NCBI GenBank assembly: GCA_003250355.1
Contig: QKGS01000037.1
Coordinates: 1 to 64,000 of the forward strand
Length of the DNA stretch: 64,000 nucleotides
From: Bacteroidota bacterium
GTDB taxonomy: Bacteria > Bacteroidota > Bacteroidia > Bacteroidales > SZUA-534
Reading direction: 5' to 3'
Of the stretch, positions 51,972-61,487 are shown in pieces. The position numbers and the translations under genes are program-made. The stretch's first letter is position 1. Every line of letters begins with the position of its first letter. The notes under the pieces are model-generated. The model was not told the origin of the DNA, did no database searches, and worked only from the letters and a program-made list of their open reading frames with translations.

Positions 51972-52008
51972 CACCCGCAATACAGACAATAAACATTGAA
52001 AAATATAT

Positions 52009-52081
<73 letters not shown>

Positions 52082-52088
52082 CTAAAAG

Positions 52089-52116
52089 AAACCTTGATGC
52101 AAATCAAGGTTTTTTT
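52089..52116 (+). terminator. Terminator of the tRNA-fMet transcript
   Basis: aaccttgat/atcaaggtt: a 10-bp stem (AAACCTTGAT with ATCAAGGTTT) around a short loop, followed by six or more T. It lies just after the tRNA. Confidence 0.88.
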
Positions 52117-52204
52117 ATTTTATACCAACCAATATTTAAGTACTTAGGTATAAACCAAACAGTTGGTTGGAATAATAAGGTTCTATTCGAGAATTATACT
52201 CTGC

Positions 52205-54097
52205 TCAAATCTTAAAATAACCTATAACATCTTTCAAGTTCATAGCCTGCGACTCCAGCTCTTGGGCATTAGCCGATAATTGTTCACTTGCTGCGGCATT
52301 TTGCTGTGTTACACTATTTAATTGTTGAATAGAATCGTTCACCTGACTTACCCCATTCGCCTGTTCTTTACTTGCTGCCGATATTTCTTGCACCAAGCTA
52401 TTAGTTCGTTGAACATTAGGCAAAGCCTGATCCATTTGTTTGCCTGAATCTTCCGATAGTAATAAATTCTCTTTTGCCAAACTTACTATCTCATCGGCCG
52501 CTTCCTTGCTTTTCTCTGCCAGTTTTCTTACCTCGGCTGCAACTACGGCAAAACCTTTTCCATGTTCACCGGCTCGTGCAGCTTCTACTGCAGCATTTAA
52601 TGCAAGTATATTGGTTTGTGAAGCTATTTCGTTTATTACCTGTATTTTAGTTGTTATTTCTCGCTGCGCTACAATTGCCTTTTCCGAAATCTGCTTAACT
52701 TTTACTATATTTTCAAGTGTTTGAGCTGAGTTTTTCTCTGTCTGCACTGAGTTGTCGGTATTTTGTTCAATATTTGAGGCTATCTGTTCCATAGTAGAAG
52801 AAACCTCTTCAACCGATGCTGCCTGCTCATTGGCGCTTTGCGACAATTGTACCGATGAGTCGCTCAATTGCTCGCTTGCCGATGAAATACTTTGTGCACT
52901 CTCAATAACATTGCCAACTATTTCCTGAAGCATTATACTCATATCAGACAATGAAGCAGCCAACTCTCCCACCTCATCTTTTTGATCAATATTGAGTTCT
53001 GCATTTAAATTCCCTGAAGCTATCTCTTTAGCAAAGGCTACCCCTTTTTGCAACGAATCGGAAATACCCTTTGCAATAAATTGTATTGCAATTACAAAAA
53101 CTGTTAAACCTACAATAATTGCTATTAGCAATGAAAGAATCATTTTATTAACCTGCTTCTGAAAATCAGACTCATAAATTGTTGCCGATACATACGATTC
53201 AATAACATCAATATACTTAAAATACTGAAACTTTCTCTTCCCTTCCCACAAGTAAGTTGTCTTCCCTTCTTTTTTACCCGATTCAACTATTTGCTTAAAA
53301 AATTCAGCCTCGGCAAAATTTTCGCCCTCCTTCGATGGGTGAATAACAAATGTTCCTTCGCTATCAATCATATACGGATATCCTGTTTCGTAAAATTTCT
53401 TTGATTTAAATACTTCTTTTAATTGACTTAAATCTTTCTCTTTTACACCTACATATAATATACCTTCAATTTTACCATTAACATACAACGGCTTATAGGC
53501 AGTAGTATACCAATCGTTTACTACATAAGCTCTACCGTAATATGTTTCGCCTGAAAGTACTTTCTGAATCACCGGCGATGAATTTGGTATATATGTACCT
53601 ACTGCCCTTTCTCCATCGAGTTTTTTTACATTTGTTGATATTCGTAAAAACCCCTGAGGTATTCTCTGAAATATGGTTGCTGTACCTCCTGCATTTTTCT
53701 GTATCTCATCAACAATTCTAAAATCGTTCTGTAATGGTATTCCTCCGATAGTCCACTCTTTTACTTCAACTTCTGATAGCTCATTTGTTACTTGGTTTAC
53801 CACTTTATATTGTACTTTCTTTCTTGCATTAGGAATAATTCTTCCATAACCTGAAAAGTGTTCATCGGCATAAACCATACTCAAATTTACCATTCGCTGT
53901 GAAGCCTTTAATTCCTGTCCAACTAAAAGGCTTAGGTTTTCAACTTCTTCATTCATTAAAAAATCCGCATCATTTAGCATTCGCATTCGCTGGGTTGAGA
54001 TAATATATGTTCCTAACGAACCTAATACTATCAATCCTAATACTGTAACAACAATATTAAGACGTAATCCAATTTTAATATCTTTTAACCTTTTCAT
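52205..54097 (-). CDS. Methyl-accepting chemotaxis protein (Cache-type)
   Basis: Transmembrane chemoreceptor of 630 aa. TM1 (about 14-37), a periplasmic Cache-like sensor (about 40-315, with [39 protein letters not shown]), TM2 (about 318-342), a HAMP domain (about 345-395) and a C-terminal methyl-accepting signalling domain whose hairpin tip reads [16 protein letters not shown] with [27 protein letters not shown]. Ligand unknown; such single Cache domains often bind small organic acids. Receptors require CheA/CheW, not in this window. Confidence 0.95.
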   Translation of the reverse strand: MKRLKDIKIGLRLNIVVTVLGLIVLGSLGTYIISTQRMRMLNDADFLMNEEVENLSLLVGQELKASQRMVNLSMVYADEHFSGYGRIIPNARKKVQYKVVNQVTNELSEVEVKEWTIGGIPLQNDFRIVDEIQKNAGGTATIFQRIPQGFLRISTNVKKLDGERAVGTYIPNSSPVIQKVLSGETYYGRAYVVNDWYTTAYKPLYVNGKIEGILYVGVKEKDLSQLKEVFKSKKFYETGYPYMIDSEGTFVIHPSKEGENFAEAEFFKQIVESGKKEGKTTYLWEGKRKFQYFKYIDVIESYVSATIYESDFQKQVNKMILSLLIAIIVGLTVFVIAIQFIAKGISDSLQKGVAFAKEIASGNLNAELNIDQKDEVGELAASLSDMSIMLQEIVGNVIESAQSISSASEQLSDSSVQLSQSANEQAASVEEVSSTMEQIASNIEQNTDNSVQTEKNSAQTLENIVKVKQISEKAIVAQREITTKIQVINEIASQTNILALNAAVEAARAGEHGKGFAVVAAEVRKLAEKSKEAADEIVSLAKENLLLSEDSGKQMDQALPNVQRTNSLVQEISAASKEQANGVSQVNDSIQQLNSVTQQNAAASEQLSANAQELESQAMNLKDVIGYFKI

Positions 54098-54132
54098 TTT
54101 TATAAATATTTAAGCCGTACGGCTGTTATTAA

Positions 54133-55242
54133 TTAACTTTTATATTTATTACCTACCGAAATGCCAACACCCACACTATGTAAACTGTAGTGTTGATGAG
54201 TATACGTATAGTACATCATAAATGTTGATAGTTTTACTCTTAGCCCAGCTTTTATGTTCAATGAACTCTCCTTTGTATTAATATTTACCGGATTAACATC
54301 AACCCCTGCTGTTTGTAATAAATTCGACGACAAACCATATTCAATAATCGGATAATTACCCTTTAACCCCGCATTAAAAGTAGCATTACTAAAACCAACT
54401 CCAACAAACGGATGTACAACCGAAAATGAAGCTCCAATTAATATTTCACCACCAATCGATGACATTTGCAAATTAAAACTCTGCCCTTCCCATATTCCCG
54501 GTTGTTCATTATCAACAACAGTAACTCCCTGCTCGCTAAAGTATTGTGGAGTAAGACTAATTTCTGTTCCTTGAATACCTGAATAAAATCTGGAATAATT
54601 CACTGATACTGACATTTCAAAAAACGGAATATCTCTTACTCCCGGAATCCACTGTACTATATTATGCTTAGCGCCTACTCCCCACATATATGTTTTCTGA
54701 AAACTAAACCCATTATCATAAGCAAACATATTATTAATAATTGTTTTTGTTTCCGGTATCAATCTAACAGTAAGCTCAGTTCCTTTGGGCAAACCAATAC
54801 TACCCTGAATTGCCATGGAAGCTCCTTTATCTAATCCAAAGCCATTCAAAGCAGGAAAGGTAAGAGGTAATCCAATATTACCTGTTGCAAATATATTTCG
54901 TGTAATTAATGGCGTTACAAATGATTTATCGGCACTTATTGTTGGCGCTTTTGTCCCTAATATTAAATAGTTACTACCTAATAAGCCTATTGTATTAAAG
55001 TAATGATCGCTTGTTGGGATATTTACCAAAGTAGCATTTATTGATATGTCAAAACCCAATGTATTGTATACAGCGGCAGTATTATTCCACCCTCCAGACA
55101 TTCCTGTCGATAATGCTTTGGCAAACGGGTTTATATATGACTCCAAATATGGCGATAATTCACTAACCCTAAACTTATCGGTTTGGGATATAAGCGACAG
55201 ATGAATTAAAAATATTATTGTAAATATTACCACTCTTAACAT
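54133..55242 (-). CDS. DUF6588-like putative outer-membrane protein
   Basis: 369 aa with signal peptide (MLRVVIFTIIFLIHLSLISQ). The start of the mature protein (LSPYLESYINPFAKALSTGMSGGWNNTAAVYNTLGFDISINATLVNIPTS) is typical of DUF6588, followed by a beta-barrel-like rest with alternating aromatic strands (MMYYTYTHQHYSLHSVGVGISVG). It probably forms a small outer-membrane barrel. It lies 36 bp downstream of nothing obvious on its strand (its upstream neighbour is divergent TatD), so it has its own promoter. Confidence 0.8.
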   Translation of the reverse strand: MLRVVIFTIIFLIHLSLISQTDKFRVSELSPYLESYINPFAKALSTGMSGGWNNTAAVYNTLGFDISINATLVNIPTSDHYFNTIGLLGSNYLILGTKAPTISADKSFVTPLITRNIFATGNIGLPLTFPALNGFGLDKGASMAIQGSIGLPKGTELTVRLIPETKTIINNMFAYDNGFSFQKTYMWGVGAKHNIVQWIPGVRDIPFFEMSVSVNYSRFYSGIQGTEISLTPQYFSEQGVTVVDNEQPGIWEGQSFNLQMSSIGGEILIGASFSVVHPFVGVGFSNATFNAGLKGNYPIIEYGLSSNLLQTAGVDVNPVNINTKESSLNIKAGLRVKLSTFMMYYTYTHQHYSLHSVGVGISVGNKYKS

Positions 55243-55334
55243 ACTGATATTTTTAAGTGAATTACTAAATTTACAAAAAAATAAGCATTATTAAATGTTA
55301 CATTTACTTTTATTTGCCTTATTAACAGAGATAT

Positions 55335-55982
55335 ATGTACAATATTCATACACATATAGCAGGTAGTAATAAATCGATATTGAATATTGAAACAATAAAT
55401 GATGTAGTTCCTGAATTTTATTTTTCAATAGGGTTACACCCATGGTATATAGAGGCAACAAATCAAACGCATTTTTTTAATCAAATAAGAAAGCTATGCT
55501 GTTATAAAAATATGCTTGCTGTTGGGGAGTGTGGAATTGACCGTGTATGCAAGGTGGATATTAATTTGCAGAAAAAGGTATTTTTAAAACATATTGAAAT
55601 TGCAAACAAATACAATAAACCAATAATAATACATTGTGTAAAAGCATATTCCGATTTTATTGAAATTATTAAAACCGGCATAAACAAAACACCATGGGTG
55701 TTTCACGGTTTCAATTCTAATTTTGACATTGCTCAAAAACTTATTGAAAAAAAATGTTACTTATCGTTTGGGTCTCAATTACTAAAAAGTTCGAAGCTAC
55801 AGGATACTTTTAAAAAAGTGCCAACTGAAAAAATATTTCTTGAAACTGACACATATAATGTTGACATAGTGGAATTATACTGTTTTGCGGCAAAAATTAA
55901 AGAAATATCTGCTATTAAATTGGCAAAACAGATTGATAATAATTTCAATGAATTATTCCTACCAAAACCCTCTGAACTTTAA
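55335..55982 (+). CDS. TatD family hydrolase
   Basis: Metal-dependent TIM-barrel nuclease/deoxyribonuclease-like protein of 215 aa. The metal ligands are in YNIHTHIA (HxH), VGECGID (Glu), KPIIIHCVKAY (His), FHGFNS (His) and FLETDT (Asp). TatD enzymes act on DNA or D-Tyr-tRNA-like substrates. It is a short member compared with the usual 260 residues because the C-terminal helices are reduced. TcdA follows 57 bp downstream on the same strand. Confidence 0.9.
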   Translation: MYNIHTHIAGSNKSILNIETINDVVPEFYFSIGLHPWYIEATNQTHFFNQIRKLCCYKNMLAVGECGIDRVCKVDINLQKKVFLKHIEIANKYNKPIIIHCVKAYSDFIEIIKTGINKTPWVFHGFNSNFDIAQKLIEKKCYLSFGSQLLKSSKLQDTFKKVPTEKIFLETDTYNVDIVELYCFAAKIKEISAIKLAKQIDNNFNELFLPKPSEL

Positions 55983-56039
55983 ACTATACAAGCATATACA
56001 ATAAAAAAAAACAAGCTACTTTTGCAAAAAAAACAGAAA

Positions 56040-56759
56040 ATGGAATATTGGTTGAGTAGAACAGAACAGCTTGTGGGAGAAGAAAAACTGGCTATTTTAA
56101 AAAACAAAAATGTGCTTATAGTTGGTCTTGGCGGTGTTGGAGCATACGCTGCCGAAATGATATGCCGAGCAGGAATTAGCAACATGACTGTGGTAGATGG
56201 CGACACTATTAACCCTTCAAATATTAACCGCCAGCTACCGGCACTAACCTCAACCGTTGGAAAAACTAAAGCCAATGTAATGGCCGACAGACTTAAGGAT
56301 ATTAACCCTCAACTTAATCTGCGAGTTGTTAGCGAATATATGACCGAAGATAAAATTGAAGAACTGGTTGTTTCTGAAAAGTACGATTATGTAATTGATG
56401 CTATCGACACTATTTCGCCCAAAGTTCAACTAATTGTCAGTTGCCTAAAGAATAATGTAAAAGTAATTAGTTCTATGGGTGCCGGAGGTAAATTTGATGT
56501 ATCTATTGTTAAAGTTACCGACCTAAAAAAATCATACAATTGCCGCCTTGCCCGAAACATTCGCAAACGACTTACCAAATTCAAAATAAAAGGGGGATTT
56601 CCGGTAGTTTTTTCACCCGAAGATGTTGACGATAGTTGCATTATAGAAACCGAAGGCGAACGTAATAAAAAATCGACAGTAGGTACTATTTCGTATATGC
56701 CGGCTGTGTTTGGAATAAATTGTGCCGCTTATGTTATTAACCACTTTTTAAACGAATAA
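56040..56759 (+). CDS. tcdA: tRNA threonylcarbamoyladenosine dehydratase TcdA
   Basis: E1-like ThiF-fold enzyme of 239 aa that adenylates t6A to make cyclic ct6A in tRNA. Features are the ATP loop VLIVGLGGVGAYAAEMICRAGI, VDGDTINPSNINRQ, DAIDTISPKVQL and the SSMGAGGKFD segment, all typical of TcdA/CsdL. The track start is a TTG six codons upstream; the ATG at 56040 (MEYWLSRTEQLVGEE) is the usual TcdA start. This window therefore also contains MtaB, another t6A-modifying enzyme. Confidence 0.92.
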   Translation: MEYWLSRTEQLVGEEKLAILKNKNVLIVGLGGVGAYAAEMICRAGISNMTVVDGDTINPSNINRQLPALTSTVGKTKANVMADRLKDINPQLNLRVVSEYMTEDKIEELVVSEKYDYVIDAIDTISPKVQLIVSCLKNNVKVISSMGAGGKFDVSIVKVTDLKKSYNCRLARNIRKRLTKFKIKGGFPVVFSPEDVDDSCIIETEGERNKKSTVGTISYMPAVFGINCAAYVINHFLNE

Positions 56760-56804
56760 ACATTTCTGCCTATTAAGGAATTTTTTCTTTATTATTTTCA
56801 CTTA

Positions 56805-56820
56805 TGTAACATTTGTTACA
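56805..56820 (+). promoter_or_regulatory. FNR/CRP-like operator upstream of hydG
   Basis: TGTAAC-ATTT-GTTACA, a perfect 6+6-bp dyad. It lies 22 bp upstream of a -7 box TAATTTTG (56842-56849), so its centre is about 41 bp upstream of the predicted start, the spacing of a class II CRP/FNR activator. Expected for an anaerobic hydrogenase gene. Confidence 0.6.
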
Positions 56821-56841
56821 TTTCGCCCTAATTTTTTTTTG

Positions 56842-57024
56842 TAATTTTGTATTATAAATCTGAGTTGAAGGAGTAACTCTGCCAGCAAAGATGAAAACAT
56901 ATTAATAATTCGGATTCGAAGGGAATAGAGCTAAAAAACCTGACGAAAAAGAGAAAACAATTATACCACTAACTCTTTGGTATAATATTTTCCCTACCCT
57001 GCGATTCCACTAATATTTATTTAA
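56842..57024 (+). promoter_or_regulatory. -7 box and long leader of hydG
   Basis: TAATTTTG (56842-56849) is a perfect TAnnTTTG match, leaving a leader of about 170 nt before the hydG ATG. The leader contains a 5-bp hairpin (GAGTT/AACTC, 56862-56879) and a perfect 9-bp inverted repeat ATTATACCA/TGGTATAAT (56960-56986). It may be a structured regulatory leader. I could not assign it to a known riboswitch class. Confidence 0.5.
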
Positions 57025-58449
57025 ATGATTTACAATCCGCAAAAGTATGCAATTGCCGATGAGCGCATGAAACCGTTTATTGATGAAAACGAAATTCATG
57101 ACATATTAAATAACACACAACCTACCAAAGAGCAGGTAAGAGAAGTTATTGCCAAATCATTGAATAAAAACAGGCTTTCGATGCACGAAACCGCAATGCT
57201 TGTAAACACTACCGACCCTGAACTTATTGAAGAGATTAAACAAGGAGCAAAAACACTTAAAGAGAAAGTTTACGGCAAGCGGATAGTTTTATTTGCACCA
57301 TTATATGTAGGCAATTATTGTACAAATAATTGCAAATATTGTGGTTTTAGAACTACAAACCGCAAACAGGTTCGCACCACTTTAAGCGATGAACAACTTA
57401 TTCGTGAAGTTGAAGCTCTTGAAGAGAATGGACAAAAACGATTAATACTTGTATATGGCGAACACCCAAAATATAATGCCCAATTTATAGCCGATTCGGT
57501 ACGAACTGTATATAAAGTAAAAAAAGGGAATGGTGAAATACGCCGTGTAAATATTAATGCTGCCCCTATGGATATTGACGACTATAAAACAGTACTTGAG
57601 GCAGGAATAGGTACTTACCAAATATTTCAGGAAACATATCACAAAGAAACATACCACAGTGTACACCTTGCAGGTAAAAAAGCCGATTTCGACTATCGCC
57701 TTACCGGGCTCGATCGTGCTCAGGAAGCCGGTATCGACGATGTGGGAATAGGTGCATTATTCGGTTTGTACGATTGGCGTTTTGAACTTCTTTCGCTTAT
57801 CAGACATGTGAATCATTTTGAGGCTTGTTACAATGTGGGGCCGCATACTATTTCATTTCCTCGAATTAAAGATGCCAGCGAATACGATATTGATGATAAA
57901 TATAAAGTATCGGATGAGGATTTTACCAAATTGGTTGCAATTTTGCGTTTGGCAGTACCTTATACCGGCCTGATACTTACAGCCCGTGAACCTGAAAATA
58001 TTCGTCGTGAAATAATGAGTTTCGGGGTTTCACAAATTGATGGCGGCACAAAAATAGAAATGGGGGCTTATTCTAAAAAAGAAGAGACTCAAAACCTTGA
58101 TAAAGAGCAATTTAAAATTAATGACAACCGTTCATTGGGTGAAATAATCGACGAATTACTCGAAAATGACTATATTCCTTCGTTCTGTACAGCCTGCTAC
58201 CGTACAGGGCGTACAGGTCAGCATTTTATGGAATTTTCTGTCCCCGGGTTTATTAAAAAATATTGTACCCCAAATGCAATGCTTACTTTGGCTGAGTATA
58301 TGGAGGACTACGCTACACCCGAAGTGAAAGAAAAAGGTGAAATGGTAATTAAAAAGAACCTTGACGAAATGGATAACGACAAGATAAAAGAAAACTTACT
58401 TGAACGCCTTAATAAAGTAAAAAACGGCGAAAGAGACCTCTATTTCTAG
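57025..58449 (+). CDS. hydG: [FeFe] hydrogenase maturase HydG
   Basis: Radical-SAM tyrosine lyase of 474 aa that makes CO, CN- and Fe synthons of the H-cluster. The radical-SAM triad is YCTNNCKYCGF near 95-105, and the auxiliary-cluster region near the C-terminus carries FCTACYRTGRTG and KKYCTPN, the Cys motif specific to HydG rather than ThiH. The substrate is tyrosine. HydE follows 79 bp downstream; HydF is not in the window. Confidence 0.96.
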   Translation: MIYNPQKYAIADERMKPFIDENEIHDILNNTQPTKEQVREVIAKSLNKNRLSMHETAMLVNTTDPELIEEIKQGAKTLKEKVYGKRIVLFAPLYVGNYCTNNCKYCGFRTTNRKQVRTTLSDEQLIREVEALEENGQKRLILVYGEHPKYNAQFIADSVRTVYKVKKGNGEIRRVNINAAPMDIDDYKTVLEAGIGTYQIFQETYHKETYHSVHLAGKKADFDYRLTGLDRAQEAGIDDVGIGALFGLYDWRFELLSLIRHVNHFEACYNVGPHTISFPRIKDASEYDIDDKYKVSDEDFTKLVAILRLAVPYTGLILTAREPENIRREIMSFGVSQIDGGTKIEMGAYSKKEETQNLDKEQFKINDNRSLGEIIDELLENDYIPSFCTACYRTGRTGQHFMEFSVPGFIKKYCTPNAMLTLAEYMEDYATPEVKEKGEMVIKKNLDEMDNDKIKENLLERLNKVKNGERDLYF

Positions 58450-58527
58450 TTTGTTAATCAGTAATAATATTACGTATTAAGTTCTAATAACTTATTAAAA
58501 GAGTATTTACTTAAGGTTAGAACACTA

Positions 58528-59643
58528 ATGCTTAAAGCCAAAAATAATGCAAATAAAATGAGTAATTTTAACGATATATTAAATAAAACCGAGTTCTCAA
58601 AAGAGGATATTATTACATTACTATCGGCAACCGGCGATGATGAAAAGCTTTTATTTGCAAAAGCAAAAAAGGTGAAAGAAGAAAATGTAGGGCGAAAGGT
58701 ATACTATCGAGGTTTAGTTGAGTTTTCAAATGTTTGCGAAAAAGATTGTTACTATTGCGGAATACGAAAAAGCAATAAAAATATTGACCGCTTTAACCTT
58801 ACCGACAACCAAATAGTAGCTGCCGCTAAATTTGCATGGGAAAGCAACTATGGCTCATTTGTGATGCAGAGTGGCGAAATAAGCTCACCTGCATTTACCG
58901 CAAGGGTTGAAAATATTTTAAAAGAGATAAAAAAAATAACCGACGGTAAGCTCGGAATTACCATTTCACTGGGTGAACAAACCGAAGATACTTACCGACG
59001 TTGGTTCAATGCCGGGGCACATCGGTATTTGCTACGCATAGAATCTAGTAATCGAGAACTTTATGGCAAACTGCACCCCAATGACAATTTACATAATTAT
59101 GATAATCGGTTGGAATGTCTTAAAACACTTAAAAAAATCGGATATCAGACAGGTACCGGGGTTATGATAGCATTGCCATTTCAGACCATTGAGCATTTGG
59201 CCGACGATATAATATTTATGCGCAATTTCGATGTTGATATGGTAGGTATGGGGCCATATATAGAACACCCCGACACTCCACTTTATGAATTTCGTGAAGG
59301 ATTAATACCTGAAATAGATCGGTTCAGGCTGGCTCTGCGTATGATAGCTACTTTGCGAATTGTAATGCGTAATATAAATATTGCCGCAGCTACTGCTCTA
59401 CAAGCAATTGACCCTATTGGAAGGGAAAAAGCCGTAAAAGTAGGAGCAAATATAATAATGCCTAATATTACACCGGGTATGTATCGCAACAGCTATAAGC
59501 TTTACAACAACAAGCCATGTGTCGATGAAGAGCCTCAGGATTGTGTATCGTGTCTCGATGTAAGGATTAAACTTGCCGATGCCGAAATTGGATATGGAGA
59601 ATGGGGCGATTCAAAACATTTTTTTGAAAGAACTCATTTTTAA
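58528..59643 (+). CDS. hydE: [FeFe] hydrogenase maturase HydE
   Basis: Radical-SAM enzyme of 371 aa that acts on HydG's cysteine-ligated iron synthon during H-cluster assembly. The triad is VCEKDCYYCGIR near 69-76. The C-terminal part (EEPQDCVSCLDVRIKLADAEIGYGEWGDS) also fits HydE. The alternative start at residue 11 (MSNFNDILNK) would be equally compatible, since the first ten residues are low-complexity. Probably cotranscribed with hydG. Confidence 0.95.
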   Translation: MLKAKNNANKMSNFNDILNKTEFSKEDIITLLSATGDDEKLLFAKAKKVKEENVGRKVYYRGLVEFSNVCEKDCYYCGIRKSNKNIDRFNLTDNQIVAAAKFAWESNYGSFVMQSGEISSPAFTARVENILKEIKKITDGKLGITISLGEQTEDTYRRWFNAGAHRYLLRIESSNRELYGKLHPNDNLHNYDNRLECLKTLKKIGYQTGTGVMIALPFQTIEHLADDIIFMRNFDVDMVGMGPYIEHPDTPLYEFREGLIPEIDRFRLALRMIATLRIVMRNINIAAATALQAIDPIGREKAVKVGANIIMPNITPGMYRNSYKLYNNKPCVDEEPQDCVSCLDVRIKLADAEIGYGEWGDSKHFFERTHF

Positions 59644-59939
59644 AAAAAATATTTTAAACTATTACCTTACTATCAATCACTTACATGATAAAAAGCAAAT
59701 AAAATGCGTTTGGTTAGATAAAATAATGTTCTGCCGCATAAAAAAACATGATGCGGTTCGATATTTTTTATTATCTTTAAAAAAGATTCAACTGGGAATT
59801 AGTAATTCCATAATACGAAGAGTACCCGACAAGCCCAATTGGGGAAATTATAAAACGGATTGTGGATATTGCTTATGCCGACGCAAGATACCAGCATATA
59901 TTTTGAGTCGGAATTGTCTAACATCTTAAACCAAATGCT

Positions 59940-60131
59940 ATGCTCGAACATCAAATGAAAGTAATTGAGGGAGTGTCTTTCGACAAAAGACTATTCGAAA
60001 AAGAGATTAACAAATCAATGTCGTGGTTAACCCCTGATGAAATTGACCATTTAGAAATATGGTTATTGAAAAATTTCAAAAAGACACACCTTGGAACAAT
60101 TAGAAAAATCTTTCAACCTGTTGCAATCTAA
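59940..60131 (+). CDS. Conserved small Bacteroidetes protein
   Basis: 63 aa (MLEHQMKVIEGVSFDKRLFEKEINKSMSWLTPDEIDHLEIWLLKNFKKTHLGTIRKIF). Predicted helical, no signal peptide. It resembles short uncharacterised proteins seen in other Bacteroidetes with the layout MLEHQ...LF.KE..KS..WL...E. A rho-independent terminator 12 bp after the stop supports plus-strand transcription and a genuine gene. Function unknown. The 296 bp between hydE and this gene hold no other supported feature. Confidence 0.68.
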   Translation: MLEHQMKVIEGVSFDKRLFEKEINKSMSWLTPDEIDHLEIWLLKNFKKTHLGTIRKIFQPVAI

Positions 60132-60143
60132 AACATTAATCTT

Positions 60144-60171
60144 GGCTGTTCAATATTGAGCAGCCTTTTTT
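60144..60171 (+). terminator. Terminator after the 63-aa gene
   Basis: ggctgttc/gagcagcc, an 8-bp stem with one G:U pair (60144-60151 with 60158-60165), followed by six T. Confidence 0.88.
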
Positions 60172-60197
60172 GTTGATAAATATTATAGTTTAATCTG

Positions 60198-60225
60198 CTT
60201 TATGCATTAGTTTTTCCAAAATTTA
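60198..60225. repeat. Partial copy of the folE-upstream palindrome arm
   Basis: ctttatgcattagtttttccaaaatttagtg is similar to cattatgcattaggtttttcaaattag at 21485-21510, with small indels. The opposite arm is not found here. Confidence 0.35.
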
Positions 60226-60241
60226 GTGCTAGTTATATGAT

Positions 60242-60273
60242 AAAAAAATGCCCTACAGTATGTAAGGCATTTT
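60242..60273 (-). terminator. Terminator of the leucine operon
   Basis: aaaatgcc/ggcatttt (60245-60252 with 60266-60273), an 8-bp stem with an A-run on the plus strand, thus a T-run on the minus strand. It lies 50 bp past the leuB stop. Confidence 0.88.
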
Positions 60274-60322
60274 ATATACAGTGTCAATTACACTTTTGCA
60301 CCGGTAAAACCGAATTAATAAA

Positions 60323-61378
60323 CTATAAATTAGCAGCTAACCAGTCGCCTACTTCCGATGTTTTATAAGCTTTGGCATCGCCGGCAATATCAATAGTAAC
60401 AACACCTGCATCGAGCGATTTGTTAACTACGTCGCGTACAGCCTGAGCTTCGTCAAGTAGATTCAACGATTCAAGTAGCATTGCTGCCGAAAGAACAGTA
60501 GCAATAGGGTTAGCTATGTCTTTTCCTGCTGCTTGCGGATATGAACCGTGTATAGGTTCAAATACCGAAGTATGAATACCAACCGATGCCGATGGTAGTA
60601 AACCTAATGATCCTGTAATTACACTAGCCTCATCGGATAAAATATCACCAAACATATTTTCAGTTACCATAACATCGAATTTCTTTGGCCATTGAATTAA
60701 CTGCATTGCAGCATTATCAACAAACATATAATCTGTTTCAATATCTTTATGCTCTTTTTCCATACGCTGTGCTACTTCTCTCCATAAACGAGAAGTACAT
60801 AACACATTAGCTTTATCAACTACTGTTACACGTTTGTTGCGTTTTGCAGCATACTCGTAAGCTAACGCTAAAATACGCTCTACCTCTTCAACAGAATAAA
60901 CACAATTATCGAAAGCTTTAGTTAAATCTTCGGAACGACCTTTTTCGCCGAAATAAATACCACCTGTTAACTCTCGAACCACAACAAAATCGGCACCTTC
61001 AACTATATCTTTACGAAGCGGACTTTTGTGTATTAATGAAGGGAATGTAGTAACCGGACGAATATTTGCATATAAGCCGAGTTCTTTACGCATTTTTAAT
61101 AATCCTTGTTCAGGACGAACTTTTGCCGAAGGATCGTTGTCGAATTTGGGGTCACCAATAGCTCCAAAAAGTACAGCATCAGAAGCCATACAAAGGTCGT
61201 GAGTTGCTTTTGGGTAAGGTTCGCCAACTTTATCAATAGCACAAGCTCCCGTAAGTGCTGTTTCAAAATTGAACTTATGGTTGAATTTTTTTTCAACTGC
61301 TTTCATTACTTTCACTGCCTGATCAATAATCTCAGGACCAATACCGTCGCCCGGTAAAAGCGCAATTTTAAATTCCAT
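60323..61378 (-). CDS. leuB: 3-isopropylmalate dehydrogenase
   Basis: Leucine pathway oxidoreductase, 351 aa, which converts 3-isopropylmalate to 2-oxoisocaproate with NAD. The metal/substrate signature [25 protein letters not shown] is intact, as are the N-terminal [11 protein letters not shown] and the Arg loop of this family. The NAD specificity region is typical of LeuB rather than Icd. It lies downstream of the IPMS/CMS-like gene (109-bp gap containing word repeats) as the last gene of the minus-strand operon. Confidence 0.95.
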   Translation of the reverse strand: MEFKIALLPGDGIGPEIIDQAVKVMKAVEKKFNHKFNFETALTGACAIDKVGEPYPKATHDLCMASDAVLFGAIGDPKFDNDPSAKVRPEQGLLKMRKELGLYANIRPVTTFPSLIHKSPLRKDIVEGADFVVVRELTGGIYFGEKGRSEDLTKAFDNCVYSVEEVERILALAYEYAAKRNKRVTVVDKANVLCTSRLWREVAQRMEKEHKDIETDYMFVDNAAMQLIQWPKKFDVMVTENMFGDILSDEASVITGSLGLLPSASVGIHTSVFEPIHGSYPQAAGKDIANPIATVLSAAMLLESLNLLDEAQAVRDVVNKSLDAGVVTIDIAGDAKAYKTSEVGDWLAANL

Positions 61379-61487
61379 ATTTTTCTTCTTTTATTAATTA
61401 TTTATCTTTTCTATTTGCAAAAAACAGATTCTAGTTGCTAGTAACTAGATACAAGTAACCAGAAACCATAAGTTATGGCTTTGCAAA

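Noticed and set aside
56862-56990. Riboswitch upstream of hydG (TPP, THF or similar)
   Set aside because: The leader has hairpins and an aacctgacg string, but I could not match a known riboswitch core; called only as an unassigned structured leader.
59573-59929. 118-aa ORF after hydE
   Set aside because: It overlaps the hydE 3' end and then continues in sequence without coding character; no domain recognised.
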